Below are positions 44,051 through 52,637 of a stretch of DNA of 64,000 nt, piece by piece. Positions within the stretch are counted from its first letter, which is position 1. Each line of letters begins with the position of its first letter. The translations under genes and the position numbers were made by a program. The DNA is from an uncultured Clostridia bacterium (lineage in GTDB: Bacteria; Bacillota; Clostridia; Lachnospirales; Anaerotignaceae), in NCBI GenBank assembly GCA_910587195.1, contig CAJUKL010000001.1, positions 1-64,000 on the forward strand. Direction: 5' to 3'. Below the pieces are notes generated by a model. The model ran no database searches. It saw only the letters and a program-made list of their open reading frames with translations, and had not been told where the DNA came from.

Positions 44051-44938
44051 TTATACCCGTTTTTCAAAGCAAGTCAGTGCTGTAACTGTAATTTCTTTTT
44101 GCTGCAACAGATTCGTTATTTTTATTAATGTTTCCTTATGATAATCCTGCTGTAAAAATTGATAAAAGCTGTGCTCTGTAATACGGAGAATGGCTTCTAT
44201 TTGCTTTGATAAATATGTTTTTTTGTTCCATTTAAGCAATAATCCATTTGAAAGTAATAAATCATTTCGGCGTGCCATTAAACGTTGCATTTTTTGTTTA
44301 TTTTGTGCTACATCAAAAAAGAAAGCATTTTTTTGTAGTTTATAATCATAATTTTCCATATCATTACTGCAATTAATAACAATATTAAATGCTTGAAATA
44401 ATCTTGTATCAGAAAAAAGCTCTAAGCGTAATCCATATTCTTCATAAATTTCTTCCGCTCTTTGTAAAAAGTATTCTGGTCTTTCTGTATAAATAGAAAG
44501 ATAATTGACAAAAGGATAAAGAGAGTCTAACACAATGTTTGTCATAAAATTTTCTTTTCCATCAATAATTAAAAACTTGCTGTGTTGTAATGTTTTCGAC
44601 TGTCTTTTGATTGCTTTTTTTGCTGCTTCTAATACCAAAAGACTATGCAGGATATTGCCATAAGATATATCTATGATAGAAGGAAAAGCAATATCACAAT
44701 AAAGTAGCAAAATATCAACTTCTTTTTGCTGCAATTCCCATAAAAGTTTTTCGATATTTTCGGCTTGTTGATAGATAGTTACATGATAACCTTTTGCATT
44801 TTCTAAATTGGTTTCCTGTATGTAAAAGGGATGGTGTAATAAATACCAATGTATTATAAAATCAGGAAACTTTAAAAAGAATTTAGGCATACCAAACTCT
44901 TCCTTTTTTTTAGAGGTTGTAATCTCTGCAAATTTCAC
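44051..44938 (-). CDS. Protein of unknown function, Rossmann-like segment
   Basis: 295 residues. I do not recognise the family. The middle (~115-195) alternates strands and helices like a nucleotide-binding Rossmann fold (SKFLIIDGKENFMTNIVLDS, then LSIYTERPEYFLQRAEEIYE, FNIVINCSND) but has no clear GxGxxG. There is no signal peptide or membrane helix. It is a single-gene unit with its own terminator, upstream of greA-lysS on the same strand. It may be a lineage-specific protein with a dehydrogenase-like fold. Confidence 0.7.
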   Translation of the reverse strand: MKFAEITTSKKKEEFGMPKFFLKFPDFIIHWYLLHHPFYIQETNLENAKGYHVTIYQQAENIEKLLWELQQKEVDILLLYCDIAFPSIIDISYGNILHSLLVLEAAKKAIKRQSKTLQHSKFLIIDGKENFMTNIVLDSLYPFVNYLSIYTERPEYFLQRAEEIYEEYGLRLELFSDTRLFQAFNIVINCSNDMENYDYKLQKNAFFFDVAQNKQKMQRLMARRNDLLLSNGLLLKWNKKTYLSKQIEAILRITEHSFYQFLQQDYHKETLIKITNLLQQKEITVTALTCFEKRV

Positions 44939-45079
44939 TTTATCACATCCTTATTTTTATTCTTTTATTACAATATAGATACATTTTTTAGAAATATTTC
45001 CTTTTTTAAAAAGAGTATGATATAATGGAAAATAAATAAAAAACGGTATAAAAACAAACAAAAAGAAAGGGGAACAATT

Positions 45080-45679
45080 ATGTATCAAAAGATAAAAAGG
45101 GGCATTGCTTTTTTGATAGCATTTTTCATATTAAATTGCAGCACAGTATTTGCTACACAACAAAAAGGATATTTGTTACCAGAAGAAAGCTATATGGTTG
45201 ACAGAAGTGATATTTTTATAGCAGTATTAAATAATAGTTTATTAGCAGGATATGATATAGAAAACGGATTGCAGACACCTTTATTAATTAATTTCCGTGA
45301 AGTGGACACAACAGATGATAGTTTGTTGTATCAAGGAGAATGGGGTGCAGCAACTATGGCAATTTTTGCAGATAAACAAACACAACGTTTACAGTCTGTT
45401 GCTTTGATATTACCAAAAGACTATGTTTTAAACGGATACACACAAGAAGGACTAGATTATTTTGCAAGTATTGGTATTTTATCCGGTTTTTTTAATGGAG
45501 CTAATGCAAATGGAATAGAAGGTTCTCTATTAAGAGAACAACTTGACTTTTTTAATTTCGATTTTTATACATTACAGTCACAACATTATGAAATAGAAAA
45601 CTTAGACTATTATTATGAAGTGGGAGCAAACTCTATTACTTTTATGATTACTGGAATTCCTTCTATAGCACAATGGTAA
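45080..45679 (+). CDS. Secreted protein of unknown function
   Basis: 199 residues with a signal peptide (KRGIAFLIAFFILNCSTVFA, cleavage likely after VFA). The mature part is rich in Tyr, Asp and Gln with no motif I recognise. AAAGGGG precedes the ATG. It stands alone, divergent from the unknown gene at 44051 and closed by a terminator. Confidence 0.7.
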   Translation: MYQKIKRGIAFLIAFFILNCSTVFATQQKGYLLPEESYMVDRSDIFIAVLNNSLLAGYDIENGLQTPLLINFREVDTTDDSLLYQGEWGAATMAIFADKQTQRLQSVALILPKDYVLNGYTQEGLDYFASIGILSGFFNGANANGIEGSLLREQLDFFNFDFYTLQSQHYEIENLDYYYEVGANSITFMITGIPSIAQW

Positions 45680-45696
45680 AAAAAATTAAAAAACAG

Positions 45697-45727
45697 AGAG
45701 TAGTAATCTATATACTACTCTTTTTTT
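45697..45727 (+). terminator. Intrinsic terminator after the secreted-protein gene
   Basis: AGAGTAGTA, loop, TACTACTCT, then TTTTTTT. Confidence 0.85.
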
Positions 45728-45779
45728 ATGCATAATTTACCAAAAGTATGACTATACTATCCATAAGGAGGAATGTCCT

Positions 45780-46013
45780 ATGGAGAGCCTAAAACAACAG
45801 TTAACACAAGAAGGAAAAGAAATATTAGAAGTGATAGAAGAAATTAAAGAAAAACTGGAGGAAGCAAGAAAAAAATTTGACCAAGCTACAGATGATGCAT
45901 TAATTGATTGCTATATTTATGAAATAAATGCATTATATAAAAAGTATGAATATTTTTTAAAAATTGCAAAAGAAATTGGATTAATTGCAATAGGATATGA
46001 AAAAATTGGTTAA
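45780..46013 (+). CDS. DUF2508 (YaaL-type) small protein
   Basis: 77 residues, charged helix then DDALIDCYIYEINALYKKYE, the DUF2508 core. In B. subtilis yaaL lies just before bofA, and the same pair occurs here, supporting the call. Function is unknown. AAGGAGG precedes the ATG. Confidence 0.8.
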   Translation: MESLKQQLTQEGKEILEVIEEIKEKLEEARKKFDQATDDALIDCYIYEINALYKKYEYFLKIAKEIGLIAIGYEKIG

Positions 46014-46020
46014 ATCTAAA

Positions 46021-46066
46021 ACTGTGAAAACTTTCGTTTTCTTTTTTGCAGACGAAAGTTTCACAG
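46021..46066 (+). other. Long hairpin between the DUF2508 gene and bofA
   Basis: CTGTGAAAACTTTCGT and ACGAAAGTTTCACAG pair over 15 bp with one bulged A; the loop is T-rich. No T-run follows the stem, so it is more likely a processing or stability element than a terminator. Confidence 0.5.
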
Positions 46067-46091
46067 GGTTTAACGGAAGGGGGACAAAAAA

Positions 46092-46340
46092 ATGGATTCC
46101 ACACAAATTATTACAGCAATGATTTTTTCATGTTTAGGCTTAATGACACTCATTATATTATCAAAACCAATTAAATTTTTATTAAAAGTAATCATTAATG
46201 CAGGAATTGGGGGTGTTGTCATTACTCTCCTCCATACCATGGGATTTCCAATAGGCGTTAATTACATGACTATCTTATTTACAGGTTTACTGGGAGTGCC
46301 CGGAATTGCAGGTCTTTTGCTACTTTGTGTTTTATTATGA
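46092..46340 (+). CDS. bofA: Pro-sigma-K processing inhibitor BofA
   Basis: 82 residues, two to three membrane helices with the BofA pattern PIGVNYMTILFTGLLGVPGI near the C-terminus. BofA inhibits the SpoIVFB protease so that sigma-K is activated at the right stage of sporulation. Ribosome site GGAAGGGGG. It ends at a bidirectional terminator. Confidence 0.9.
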   Translation: MDSTQIITAMIFSCLGLMTLIILSKPIKFLLKVIINAGIGGVVITLLHTMGFPIGVNYMTILFTGLLGVPGIAGLLLLCVLL

Positions 46341-46348
46341 GATTACAT

Positions 46349-46390
46349 AAAAGAGGCATAATACTATATTTTATTATTATGCCTCTTTAT
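46349..46390. terminator. Bidirectional terminator after bofA
   Basis: AAGAGGCATAATA and TATTATGCCTCTT pair over 13 bp; T-run on the plus side and A-rich on the other. Confidence 0.8.
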
Positions 46391-46824
46391 CACTGCCATG
46401 TTTGATTAAAAGTAATTTCAGTCACCTTAAATTTATCAAAGCATATCATAATTTTTTTAAGATACCAATTTACATTCGTAATATCTGAATTTAATTTTAG
46501 CCTATTTACTGTCATTTGGAATGTGATTTGACCATCTGGAAAAACAAGCATAGATATGCCAATTTTTGTGTTTTTCCAATAAAACATTACTCCAATGATT
46601 TCATTGTTTTGCTCCTTTTGAAAAACAATTTCCATCCATTCTGTTTCTGAAATAGGATGTTCTGTCCAATTAAAAAGTTCATCCTGTAAAGGTAAATAAC
46701 AAATTTTTCCGTCCTTTTTGATATTCCAACCATTTTTTTGCATTTCTTGGATTAAATCTTTGACAGAAAAATAATATTTATCATTTTTTAAAAGAAATAT
46801 ATCTATTGATGCTGAAATTGACAT
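46390..46824 (-). CDS. Protein of unknown function
   Basis: 144 residues, cytoplasmic, beta-rich, with many aromatic residues (LFNWTEHPISETEWMEIVFQ, VMFYWKNTKIGISMLVFPDG). No family recognised. It is the last of three minus-strand genes (hydrolase, thioesterase, this), starting 12 bp after the thioesterase, so probably one operon. Confidence 0.65.
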   Translation of the reverse strand: MSISASIDIFLLKNDKYYFSVKDLIQEMQKNGWNIKKDGKICYLPLQDELFNWTEHPISETEWMEIVFQKEQNNEIIGVMFYWKNTKIGISMLVFPDGQITFQMTVNRLKLNSDITNVNWYLKKIMICFDKFKVTEITFNQTWQ

Positions 46825-46836
46825 AAACCTAGAATA

Positions 46837-47316
46837 TTATGGCATAATATCCACAAATTTTTCTTGCAACCGCATAAAAGAACTAGAAGCAGTTGCTAAA
46901 AGTATATTAGTTTCAGACACAGCTTTTGCTGTCATAGATGTAATTGTTTTTCCAACATGATTTGCTGTTACCGTAATCTGATATTTACAATTTTCCGGAA
47001 CTGGTTTTAAAAATGTTGTGCTAATTTCAATGGTATTTATCATATTTTGTTTTGCATAATAATGGCATAACATACCAAAAGCAGTATCAAAAGCAGTAAC
47101 AAAAATACCTCCATGCAAAATTCCCTCTGGATTTATCTGCCAATCTTGTACAACAAATTCCAAAGTAAGTGTTTTTTTTTCATAACTGCATGACACAAAA
47201 ACAGGATTCATTCTTTTAATAATCCCTTTTTTAAAAATATAGCTGTCGTGAGAAAGACATCTTTGAAACCAATATTCCATATCTTGTTGTGTTTCTGTTT
47301 TCCATAATGCGCTCAT
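46837..47316 (-). CDS. PaaI-type hotdog thioesterase
   Basis: 159 residues. The hotdog core shows LHGGIFVTAFDTAFGMLCHY with the HGG motif and acidic residue, then IEISTTFLKPVPE. It probably hydrolyses an acyl-CoA or acyl-ACP thioester; the substrate is unknown. It follows the alpha/beta hydrolase by 20 bp. Confidence 0.83.
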   Translation of the reverse strand: MSALWKTETQQDMEYWFQRCLSHDSYIFKKGIIKRMNPVFVSCSYEKKTLTLEFVVQDWQINPEGILHGGIFVTAFDTAFGMLCHYYAKQNMINTIEISTTFLKPVPENCKYQITVTANHVGKTITSMTAKAVSETNILLATASSSFMRLQEKFVDIMP

Positions 47317-47336
47317 TTGTAAATTCCTTTCTATAT

Positions 47337-48281
47337 TTATTGTAAAAAGCTGTGTATTGTTTCATTAAAAATAGTGCTATTTTCATAATGTGGTAACATT
47401 CTTGTATTTTCAAATAAAAAATAACTTCCATCTTTTCTTATTTGCTCTATCAAATCCATTTGTTCTGGCGGATTACTTTTATTTTGTTCTCCCCATATGA
47501 CACAAAATGGAATTTTAATTTCTTTTAATACTTTTTCAATGTCCGCATATAAAAATTGCGTACTGGAAGAAGCAAAAGTAAAACGAGCATTTTGATTTCC
47601 TCGATGTGCCATTGTATAATATTTTTGGATTAATTCTTTTGTAACGATTTCTTTGCTAAAAATCATTTTTTCTGTCAAACATTTTTTCATTTCCTTTTTA
47701 GAAGCTGCCCATAAAAAAAGTTGTGTTCCTAAAAGTGGAGATTGATAAATTATTCTTTTTATATTTTCTTTTTTGTCTGGAAATTTTTTTTGTAGGGCGG
47801 TAGGAGAAATTAATACCAATTTTCTAATATTGCTACTCTTTAAAGCATATGCCATCAATACAAAATCAGCAGAAGCAGAAGAAGCTACCACAAAAGCAGG
47901 ACGCTGTATTACATTTTCAATAAAATGATTGATAAATAATGCATACTGATAAGCAGTATAGGTAATTTTCTGTTTTTGAGAATCTCCAAAACCGGGCAAA
48001 TCTGGTACAAAAACTTGATACATACGACTTAAGCTTTCTATATTATTTTGCCATTCTGCGCCACTTGCACCAATTTCTGTGTTATGCAGCAATAAAAGAG
48101 GGCGACCTGCACCATATACTTGATAAGCAATTTTTCCTTCTTTGCTAAGATATTTTTTCTTTATTTCCCTATCTGGTTTATTTGCCTTGTAAAATATAAT
48201 GTGTTGTATGGTAGTTATTACGCAAAGAAAGATTGCTGCTACAGCACAAAAAAATGAAATTCTTTTTTTATTTTGATTCAT
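47337..48281 (-). CDS. Membrane-anchored alpha/beta hydrolase
   Basis: 314 residues with an N-terminal membrane helix (~8-28) and an alpha/beta hydrolase fold: oxyanion region GRPLLLLHNTEIGAS, VFVPDLPGFGDS, nucleophile elbow VVASSASADFVLMAYA and a C-terminal LPHYENSTIFNETIHSFL with the likely catalytic His. The elbow uses small residues in place of the usual Gly-x-Ser-x-Gly. Substrate unknown. First gene of a three-gene unit. Confidence 0.8.
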   Translation of the reverse strand: MNQNKKRISFFCAVAAIFLCVITTIQHIIFYKANKPDREIKKKYLSKEGKIAYQVYGAGRPLLLLHNTEIGASGAEWQNNIESLSRMYQVFVPDLPGFGDSQKQKITYTAYQYALFINHFIENVIQRPAFVVASSASADFVLMAYALKSSNIRKLVLISPTALQKKFPDKKENIKRIIYQSPLLGTQLFLWAASKKEMKKCLTEKMIFSKEIVTKELIQKYYTMAHRGNQNARFTFASSSTQFLYADIEKVLKEIKIPFCVIWGEQNKSNPPEQMDLIEQIRKDGSYFLFENTRMLPHYENSTIFNETIHSFLQ

Positions 48282-48395
48282 GCTATCACTCCTTTTCTTT
48301 TTGTTACTATTATACCATTTTTAAATGATATTGTAACAACAAAATTAGTTCTTTGTATCTAAAAATCCTCATAAATTGAAAACAGGGGGATAGAT

Positions 48396-48593
48396 ATGCG
48401 GGATTTTTTATATTTAGCAGCAGAATTATTTATGATTATTTGCATCCAATCTTTGTTAGAGGTTATGCTTTATGATAAAAAAGGCTATTATACTAAAGTA
48501 ATCTTTTTTGCTGGATATGTTGCTTCTTTGGCATTGGTATTAAATTTTGCATATCAACATTTTTCAAAATTATTTTTTTTATTTCGTTTTTAA
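48396..48593 (+). CDS. Small membrane protein of unknown function
   Basis: 65 residues with two membrane helices (LYLAAELFMIICIQSLLEVM and VIFFAGYVASLALVLNFAY). AGGGGGA precedes the ATG. It ends directly at the parS site at 48594. It could be a real small gene; no homologue recognised. Confidence 0.6.
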   Translation: MRDFLYLAAELFMIICIQSLLEVMLYDKKGYYTKVIFFAGYVASLALVLNFAYQHFSKLFFLFRF

Positions 48594-48609
48594 TGTTTCA
48601 CGTGAAACA
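48594..48609. promoter_or_regulatory. parS: parS site 1 (perfect)
   Basis: TGTTTCACGTGAAACA, a perfect 16-bp palindrome identical to the bacterial parS consensus. It is the loading site for ParB/Spo0J. It lies about 4 kb before parB. Confidence 0.95.
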
Positions 48610-48715
48610 TCATAGGTTTCTATATTGCAATTTCTTTCTTCCTGTGATAAATTGTTAAAGGAATTATCCTATCAATTTTGTTTATCATTATTTTTATGAT
48701 TATGGAGGAATAAAA

Positions 48716-50404
48716 ATGAATTTTAAATTAGAAATTGCAACATTATTAGAAAAAGTAACTGGTGTAACACAACAGGAAATTATAAATGCAATCGAGATAC
48801 CACCACAAAAGGAAATGGGAGATTTCGCTTATCCTTGTTTTCGCTTAGCAAAACAATTCAAAAAAGCACCTCCATTGATTGCACAAGAGTTATGTGAAAA
48901 AATAGAAAGACCAGATTTTATAGAAGAAATAAAAATTCAAAATGCTTATATTAACTTTTTTATCAATAAAAACGTATATAGTAAAGAAGTATTGCAGGAA
49001 GTATTAAAACAGGATTTCGGTACAAACAAAATAGGACAAGGAAAAACGATTGTCATTGATTATTCTTCTCCCAATATTGCAAAACCATTTCATGTAGGAC
49101 ATTTACGCTCTACCGTGATTGGAAATGCACTTTATCATATTTTTGAAGCTCTAGGCTATCATTGTGAAGGTATCAACCATTTAGGAGATTGGGGAACACA
49201 ATTTGGTAAATTGATTGTAGCCTATCAAAAATGGGGTTCTAAAGAAGCCATTGAACAAAAGGGAATTCAGGAATTGATGAGAATTTATGTAAAATTCCAT
49301 GAAGAAGCAGAAAAACAACCTGCTTTAGAAGATGAAGCAAGAAGTTGGTTTGTTAAAATGCAGGATGGAGAAAAAGAAGCCTTGACTTTATGGAAATGGT
49401 TTTACGATATTAGTATCAAAGAATTTGACAGAGTTTATGCTATGCTGCAAGTTCATTTTGATGCTTATACTGGAGAAAGTTTTTATAACGATAAAATGGC
49501 GGCTGTTGTGGAAGAATTAAAGCAAAAAAATCTTTTACAACAAAGTGAAGGTGCTATGATAGTTAATTTAGAAGAAGAAAAAATGCCTCCTTGCTTAATT
49601 ATTCGAAAAGATGGTGGCACCTTATATGCAACAAGAGATATTACAGCCGCAATTTATAGAAAAAATACGTATCATTTTGATAAATGTATTTATTTAACTG
49701 CACTTGACCAAAATTTACATTTTTCTCAATGGTTTCATGTTATTAAAAAAATGGGATACGATTGGTGGAAAGATTTAATCCATGTACCTTTTGGTTTAGT
49801 AAGCTTAGATAGTGGAAAACTTTCTACTCGTCATGGCAATGTAGTATTGATGGAAGAACTTTTGAATCAAGCAATTGCAGAAACAAGCAAAATTATAGAG
49901 CAAAAAAATCCAGACTTACCAAACAAGCAAGAAGTTGCAAAACAGGTTGGTATCGGTGCAGTCATCTTTAATGATTTATATAACAGCAGAATCAAAGATG
50001 TTGTATTTTCTTGGGAAAGAATGTTAAACTTTGATGGGGAAACAGGCCCTTATGTACAATATACCCATGCACGTGCGTGCAGCATATTACGGAAAGGAAA
50101 TTGCAGTTTAGCAGAAACCATTGATTACAGCAAATTAACAGATGATGTTTCTATGGAAGTATTAAAATTATTAGTGCAGTTCCCAGAAAAAATACAGGAA
50201 GCAGCAGACAAATTAGAGCCTTTTATTGTAACAAGATATTTAGTAAATCTGTCACAAGCGTTCAATAAATTCTATCATGATAACAGTATCTTAACAAGTG
50301 AAGAAGGTACAAAAGAAGCACGTATTGCACTTGTCATTGCAGTTAAAACAATCCTAAAAAAAGGACTAGCCTTATTAGGCATACAAGCACCAGAACAAAT
50401 GTAA
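48716..50404 (+). CDS. argS: Arginyl-tRNA synthetase
   Basis: 562 residues: class I signature SPNIAKPFHVGHLRSTVIGN (HVGH as HIGH), KMSKS-like region DSGKLSTRHGNVVLMEELL, and the C-terminal DALR anticodon-binding domain (YTHARACSILRK onward). It charges tRNA-Arg. GGAGGA lies before the ATG. Confidence 0.97.
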   Translation: MNFKLEIATLLEKVTGVTQQEIINAIEIPPQKEMGDFAYPCFRLAKQFKKAPPLIAQELCEKIERPDFIEEIKIQNAYINFFINKNVYSKEVLQEVLKQDFGTNKIGQGKTIVIDYSSPNIAKPFHVGHLRSTVIGNALYHIFEALGYHCEGINHLGDWGTQFGKLIVAYQKWGSKEAIEQKGIQELMRIYVKFHEEAEKQPALEDEARSWFVKMQDGEKEALTLWKWFYDISIKEFDRVYAMLQVHFDAYTGESFYNDKMAAVVEELKQKNLLQQSEGAMIVNLEEEKMPPCLIIRKDGGTLYATRDITAAIYRKNTYHFDKCIYLTALDQNLHFSQWFHVIKKMGYDWWKDLIHVPFGLVSLDSGKLSTRHGNVVLMEELLNQAIAETSKIIEQKNPDLPNKQEVAKQVGIGAVIFNDLYNSRIKDVVFSWERMLNFDGETGPYVQYTHARACSILRKGNCSLAETIDYSKLTDDVSMEVLKLLVQFPEKIQEAADKLEPFIVTRYLVNLSQAFNKFYHDNSILTSEEGTKEARIALVIAVKTILKKGLALLGIQAPEQM

Positions 50405-50458
50405 TTTGTTAGTAATTGTTTTTTAAAATAGGGTAATAAAGGAGGAAATTCATTATTT

Positions 50459-51349
50459 ATGAAAAAGTGCAAACTAATTTATAATCCCCATTCAGGAAAT
50501 AAAACATTCAAATTTGATTTAGATATTTGTTTTTCAATATTTCAGCAGGCAGGATATGAAGTGCACGTTTTTCGTACAATTCAAAATGGTGATATTAGAC
50601 AACATATTTTAAATATGAATACAGATTATGATTTTGTTGTTGTATCAGGAGGAGATGGAACCATCAATATTGTAGTCAATGCCTTAATAGAAAGAGGATT
50701 AGATATTCCTCTTGGTGTCATACCTTCTGGTACAGCAAATGATTTTGCTGCATTTCTAGACTTAAAAACAGGAAGTGTAGAAGAAGCCTGCCAGCTAATT
50801 GTCCACGAAAAACCTAAAAAAATTGACATTGGTCTTGTCAATGGACAATGTTTTATTAACGTCTGTGCTGGCGGACTTTTTACAAATGTTTCTCAAAATG
50901 TAGATAAAGATTTAAAAACCGCCTTAGGAAGTTTATCCTATTATCTGAAAGGAATAGAACAACTTGCTAATTTTCGTAAAATACCATTTCGCATCACAAC
51001 AGAAGAAAAAAGCATAGAAGAAAATTTATATTTATTTTTGGTTTTAAATAGTGCTGGCACAGGGGGATTTAACCATATCGCACCTTCTGCTTCTATTACA
51101 GATGGTATGTTTGATTTTGTTGGAATCAAAGCAAAACCAGTCATTGAATTGCCTATCTTATTTTTAAAAATATTTAATGGAGAATTTGTAAAAGATAGTG
51201 GTGTTGTCTATTTAAAACAAAAAAGCTTTAAAATCGAATGTTTAGACAAACATTTTTATGAAACAACGATTGATGGAGAAAAAGGACCTGATATGCCATT
51301 AGATATTTCTGTTCTTCCAAAAAGACTTTCTATTTTTGGAAGATTTTAA
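50459..51349 (+). CDS. Diacylglycerol/lipid kinase (DagK/YegS family)
   Basis: 296 residues. The N-terminal nucleotide-binding domain has VVVSGGDGTINIVVNALIE (GGDGT motif) and GVIPSGTANDFA; the C-terminal beta domain ends with TIDGEKGPDMPLDISVLPKR. It phosphorylates diacylglycerol or a related lipid, recycling it for phospholipid synthesis. AAAGGAGG lies upstream. It follows argS by 54 bp. Confidence 0.9.
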   Translation: MKKCKLIYNPHSGNKTFKFDLDICFSIFQQAGYEVHVFRTIQNGDIRQHILNMNTDYDFVVVSGGDGTINIVVNALIERGLDIPLGVIPSGTANDFAAFLDLKTGSVEEACQLIVHEKPKKIDIGLVNGQCFINVCAGGLFTNVSQNVDKDLKTALGSLSYYLKGIEQLANFRKIPFRITTEEKSIEENLYLFLVLNSAGTGGFNHIAPSASITDGMFDFVGIKAKPVIELPILFLKIFNGEFVKDSGVVYLKQKSFKIECLDKHFYETTIDGEKGPDMPLDISVLPKRLSIFGRF

Positions 51350-51371
51350 AACTACAAAAAATCCTCATGTG

Positions 51372-51682
51372 TGAACTACCCATTGTTTAAAGTCAATGGG
51401 CTTCCTGCTTCCTAGACCTCGTAACCTACTATCTCCACAGGCGTAAATTCGGGCTGCACCATCCCTATAACGGTTTATACTGTACATTCGTACCTTGTAT
51501 ATTTTACGTGCTGAAGGAAAGCTTGGTTTTCACATAATATTTCTCAGCACAACCAGTTATATACAGTTATCAATGTTCATGTATAAATAGTATTATAGTA
51601 GAAAATATACATGGTGACAATAACTTATTTTGCGACCTTAACCCATCATCTAAAGCTAATGGGCTTGCGGTCGCACTACTTT
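51372..51682 (-). mobile_element. tnpB-less IS200/IS605-like relic with omega-RNA-type end
   Basis: About 310 bp without a gene, between the lipid kinase and parA. On the minus strand the right part reads CCTGTGGAGATAGTAGG, then CTAGGAAGCAGGAAGCCCAT and a 7-bp hairpin CCCATTG/CAATGGG (51379-51400) ending GGGTAGTTCAC. That is the usual 3' end of IS605-family TnpB guide (omega) RNAs. An internal stem GTGCTGA/TCAGCAC is at 51508-51550. The other end has a nested hairpin TGCGACC/GGTCGCA (51631-51675). No tnpA or tnpB is present: a MITE-like derivative or the scar of a full element. Exact ends are uncertain. Confidence 0.65.
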
Positions 51683-51721
51683 AATTCTATGTTTTTTATT
51701 ATCATTTTTAGTGCTTTCTTT

Positions 51722-51737
51722 TGTTTCACATGAAACA
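51722..51737. promoter_or_regulatory. parS-like site (one mismatch) beside the parA promoter
   Basis: TGTTTCACATGAAACA differs from the consensus only in the central CG (CA here). It sits immediately upstream of the parA promoter, where ParB binding could regulate the operon. Confidence 0.75.
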
Positions 51738-51741
51738 TTTA

Positions 51742-51769
51742 TTGCAATTATCTTCTATTGTAGTATAAT
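51742..51769 (+). promoter_or_regulatory. Probable sigma-A promoter of parA-parB
   Basis: TTGCAA (51742-51747), 16 bp, TATAAT (51764-51769). TTAGGAG precedes the parA ATG. Confidence 0.5.
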
Positions 51770-51818
51770 AAAACAAAGTGATTTTATAAGGACTTTATTT
51801 TAGTTAGGAGATAATGCA

Positions 51819-52637
51819 ATGAGTAAAGTAAGAGTCATATCTATCACAAACCAAAAAGGTGGCGTTGGAAAAACAACAACAGCAATTAATTTATCTGCAT
51901 GGTTAGCAAAAAAAGGAAAAAAAGTACTTGTGATTGACGCAGACCAACAAGGAAATACAACCAGTGGCTTAGGGTTAGAAAAAAATGAAATTGAAAATAC
52001 CATTTATAATGTGATGTTAGAAGAATGTTCTCTTTCTGATGTAAAATTAGTAACTTGTGTCAAAGAGTTGGAAGTTGTGCCTGCAAATATTCATTTAACA
52101 GGTGCAGAAGTGGAATTGATAGGAAAAGAAGATGGAAAATATATTTTAAAAAAAGAAATCGATGCCATCAAAAATAACTATGATTTTGTTATTATAGATT
52201 GTCCACCTTCTTTAAATGTTATTACTATCAATGCCTTGACTGCTTCTGATACTGTTCTTGTACCAATACAGTGTGAATATTTTGCATTGGAGGGATTAGA
52301 ACAATTAATACATACCATTTATTTAGTGCAAAAAGGGTTAAATAAGCAATTACAATTGGAAGGTATTGTTTTTACCATGTACGATTTAAGAACAAATTTA
52401 TCTCCTGAAGTAGTAGAAGAAGTAAAAAAAAGTATCTTTATGCTTCGCTCAGATAAAGACAACATTTATCATTCTATTTTATCGGAAGATATTTATTATG
52501 CAATTATACCAAGAAATGTAAGATTAGGAGAAGCTCCAAGTCATGGCTTACCCATTCATTTATATGACCCAAAATCAAAAGGTTCCGAAAGTTATGAATT
52601 ATTAGCAGAAGAAATTTTGGAAAAGGAGTGGACATAA
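51819..52637 (+). CDS. parA: Chromosome partitioning ATPase ParA/Soj
   Basis: 272 residues. Deviant Walker A ITNQKGGVGKTTTAINLSAW, Walker A' VLVIDADQQGNTTSGLG and Walker B FVIIDCPPSLN. ATP-bound dimers bind DNA and work with ParB-parS in origin segregation and, in Firmicutes, DnaA control. Its stop (TAA 52635-52637) overlaps the parB ATG. Context and parS sites favour the chromosomal version. Confidence 0.95.
   Translation: MSKVRVISITNQKGGVGKTTTAINLSAWLAKKGKKVLVIDADQQGNTTSGLGLEKNEIENTIYNVMLEECSLSDVKLVTCVKELEVVPANIHLTGAEVELIGKEDGKYILKKEIDAIKNNYDFVIIDCPPSLNVITINALTASDTVLVPIQCEYFALEGLEQLIHTIYLVQKGLNKQLQLEGIVFTMYDLRTNLSPEVVEEVKKSIFMLRSDKDNIYHSILSEDIYYAIIPRNVRLGEAPSHGLPIHLYDPKSKGSESYELLAEEILEKEWT

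Noticed and set aside
51360..51700. CRISPR-like or tRNA-like structure
   Set aside because: No regularly spaced repeats or cloverleaf; the hairpins and 3' end fit an IS605-type element better.
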